In this document: positions 5,327-5,826 of the stretch, piece by piece
How the letters are laid out: each line of letters begins with the position of its first letter
How positions within the stretch are numbered: the stretch's first letter is position 1
Assembly: GCA_913776405.1 (NCBI GenBank)
Contig: CAJYOV010000568.1
Location: 1-5,826, forward strand
Direction of reading: 5' to 3'
From: Pseudobdellovibrionaceae bacterium
GTDB lineage: Bacteria; Bdellovibrionota; Bdellovibrionia; Bdellovibrionales; JAMPXM01
Length of the DNA stretch: 5,826 nt
Notes under the pieces: generated by a model
Seen by the model: only the letters and a program-made list of their open reading frames with translations
The model's database searches: none
Told to the model about the DNA's origin: nothing
Position numbers and translations under genes: made by a program

Positions 5327-5826
5327 ATGACTCAGTGGTATTACAGTTCCAATGGCAAGGCTCAAGGACCGGTCACATCCGAGTTCCTGATTGAGAATTT
5401 GCGCAAAGGTCAGCTGACTCTTGTCGATCTCGTCTTCCGCGCAGGCGATGCCGGCTGGGTTACGATCGGCGAAGTTCCGGAATTCCGCGAAGCCTACAAT
5501 GCACTTCCACTTCAAACTCCGCCTGCTATTCCGCCGGTCGACGAAGTTACAGTCTCTGCATCTGAAGTCGCGAAAGCCGCTCAGCACGCGACACCTGTGA
5601 ATGAACCTTTCGAGATACACGCCTTCAAAAAAATGATCTCGATGGCAGACTCACGCACGGTGCAACCCCTCTCGCGACCGCAGTCGGGTTGGCCGCGCGA
5701 CTGGCAGCTCTCGTCATCTTGGATCGTGCTGAAGCGTCGAGATGACGGAAGTGGTTTCGATCAAGACGGTCCTTACTCGGCCGAGCAGATCATCGACATG
5801 ATCGGCCAGGGCAAAGTTGAATATTC
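5327..5826 (+). CDS. GYF_2 (DUF4339) domain protein, N-terminal part (3' end outside window)
   Basis: The frame is open from ATG 5327 to the window edge: 166 codons plus two bases, no stop. Residues ~4-54 fit the GYF_2 pattern: WYY at 4-6, an NGKAQGPV turn (9-16), a helix ENLRKGQL (23-30), then DLVFRAGDAGWVTI (34-47) with the conserved late Trp (W44). A Pro/Ala-rich linker covers ~60-95. A second, more diverged copy appears to begin at S131 with WIVLKRRDDG, DGPYS (147-151) and helix AEQIIDMIGQGKV (152-164). GYF_2 domains are thought to be small protein-binding modules, so an adaptor role is likely. In Bdellovibrio-type genomes I recall GYF_2 often preceding other domains such as PilZ; nothing of that kind is visible here. 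No signal peptide or membrane helix is seen. It is translationally coupled to the ChaN-like gene. Confidence 0.88.
   Translation, partial: MTQWYYSSNGKAQGPVTSEFLIENLRKGQLTLVDLVFRAGDAGWVTIGEVPEFREAYNALPLQTPPAIPPVDEVTVSASEVAKAAQHATPVNEPFEIHAFKKMISMADSRTVQPLSRPQSGWPRDWQLSSSWIVLKRRDDGSGFDQDGPYSAEQIIDMIGQGKVEY

Noticed and set aside
5297..5620. 107-codon minus-strand frame at the window end
   Set aside because: It lies opposite the GYF_2 gene, which has clear domain residues and a ribosome site; Cys/Arg/Phe-rich composition marks it as a shadow.
1..5826. tRNA, rRNA, CRISPR, insertion sequence, phage or attachment-site signals
   Set aside because: No clover-leaf or rRNA-like segments, no regularly spaced repeats, no transposase or integrase motifs and no long terminal inverted repeats were seen on reading both strands.

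Overview
The window looks like ordinary chromosome of a Gram-negative bacterium with about 50% GC. The gene content suggests the Bdellovibrionota (Bdellovibrio and relatives): a large alanine/glutamate-rich coiled-coil protein, a fused VKOR-DsbA oxidoreductase, a ChaN-like protein without a lipoprotein signal, and a protein carrying GYF_2 (DUF4339) domains. This assignment is an inference from gene content and style, not a sequence match. Strands alternate often, and there are no mobile elements, RNA genes or CRISPR arrays.

Layout. (1) Positions 1-263 (+) hold the 3' end of an unidentified gene with an acidic tail. Its TAA stop shares a TTAA with the stop of the next gene, which is convergent. 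(2) Positions 260-1582 (-) encode a 440-residue, cysteine-free coiled-coil protein. (3) A 160-bp divergent intergenic region (1583-1742) carries weak facing promoter candidates, a small palindrome and a triplicated hexamer. (4) Positions 1743-2333 (+) encode a 196-residue protein with a cytoplasmic helical region and one membrane helix near its C-terminus. (5) Positions 2334-2372 hold a hairpin between convergent genes. (6) Positions 2373-3548 (-) encode a VKOR-thioredoxin fusion, a complete one-protein system for making periplasmic disulfides. (7) An 86-bp divergent gap (3549-3634) carries a good promoter candidate for the VKOR gene. (8) Positions 3635-5326 (+) encode a 563-residue protein with an N-terminal ChaN/Tiki-like domain, a run of nine aspartates and a long helical C-terminal region. 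(9) Positions 5327-5826 (+) hold the start of a GYF_2-domain protein. Its ATG directly abuts the stop of the ChaN-like gene, and it runs off the window.

How they work together. Only the ChaN-like gene and the GYF_2 gene are clearly an operon (TAG immediately followed by ATG), so a shared process is plausible. The VKOR-DsbA gene stands alone and should act as a general oxidative folding enzyme of the cell envelope. The coiled-coil gene and the single-membrane-helix gene are divergent and may share a control region; both look structural or scaffold-like rather than enzymatic. I found no convincing wholly new system. The best candidate for new biology is the ChaN-like/GYF_2 pair.
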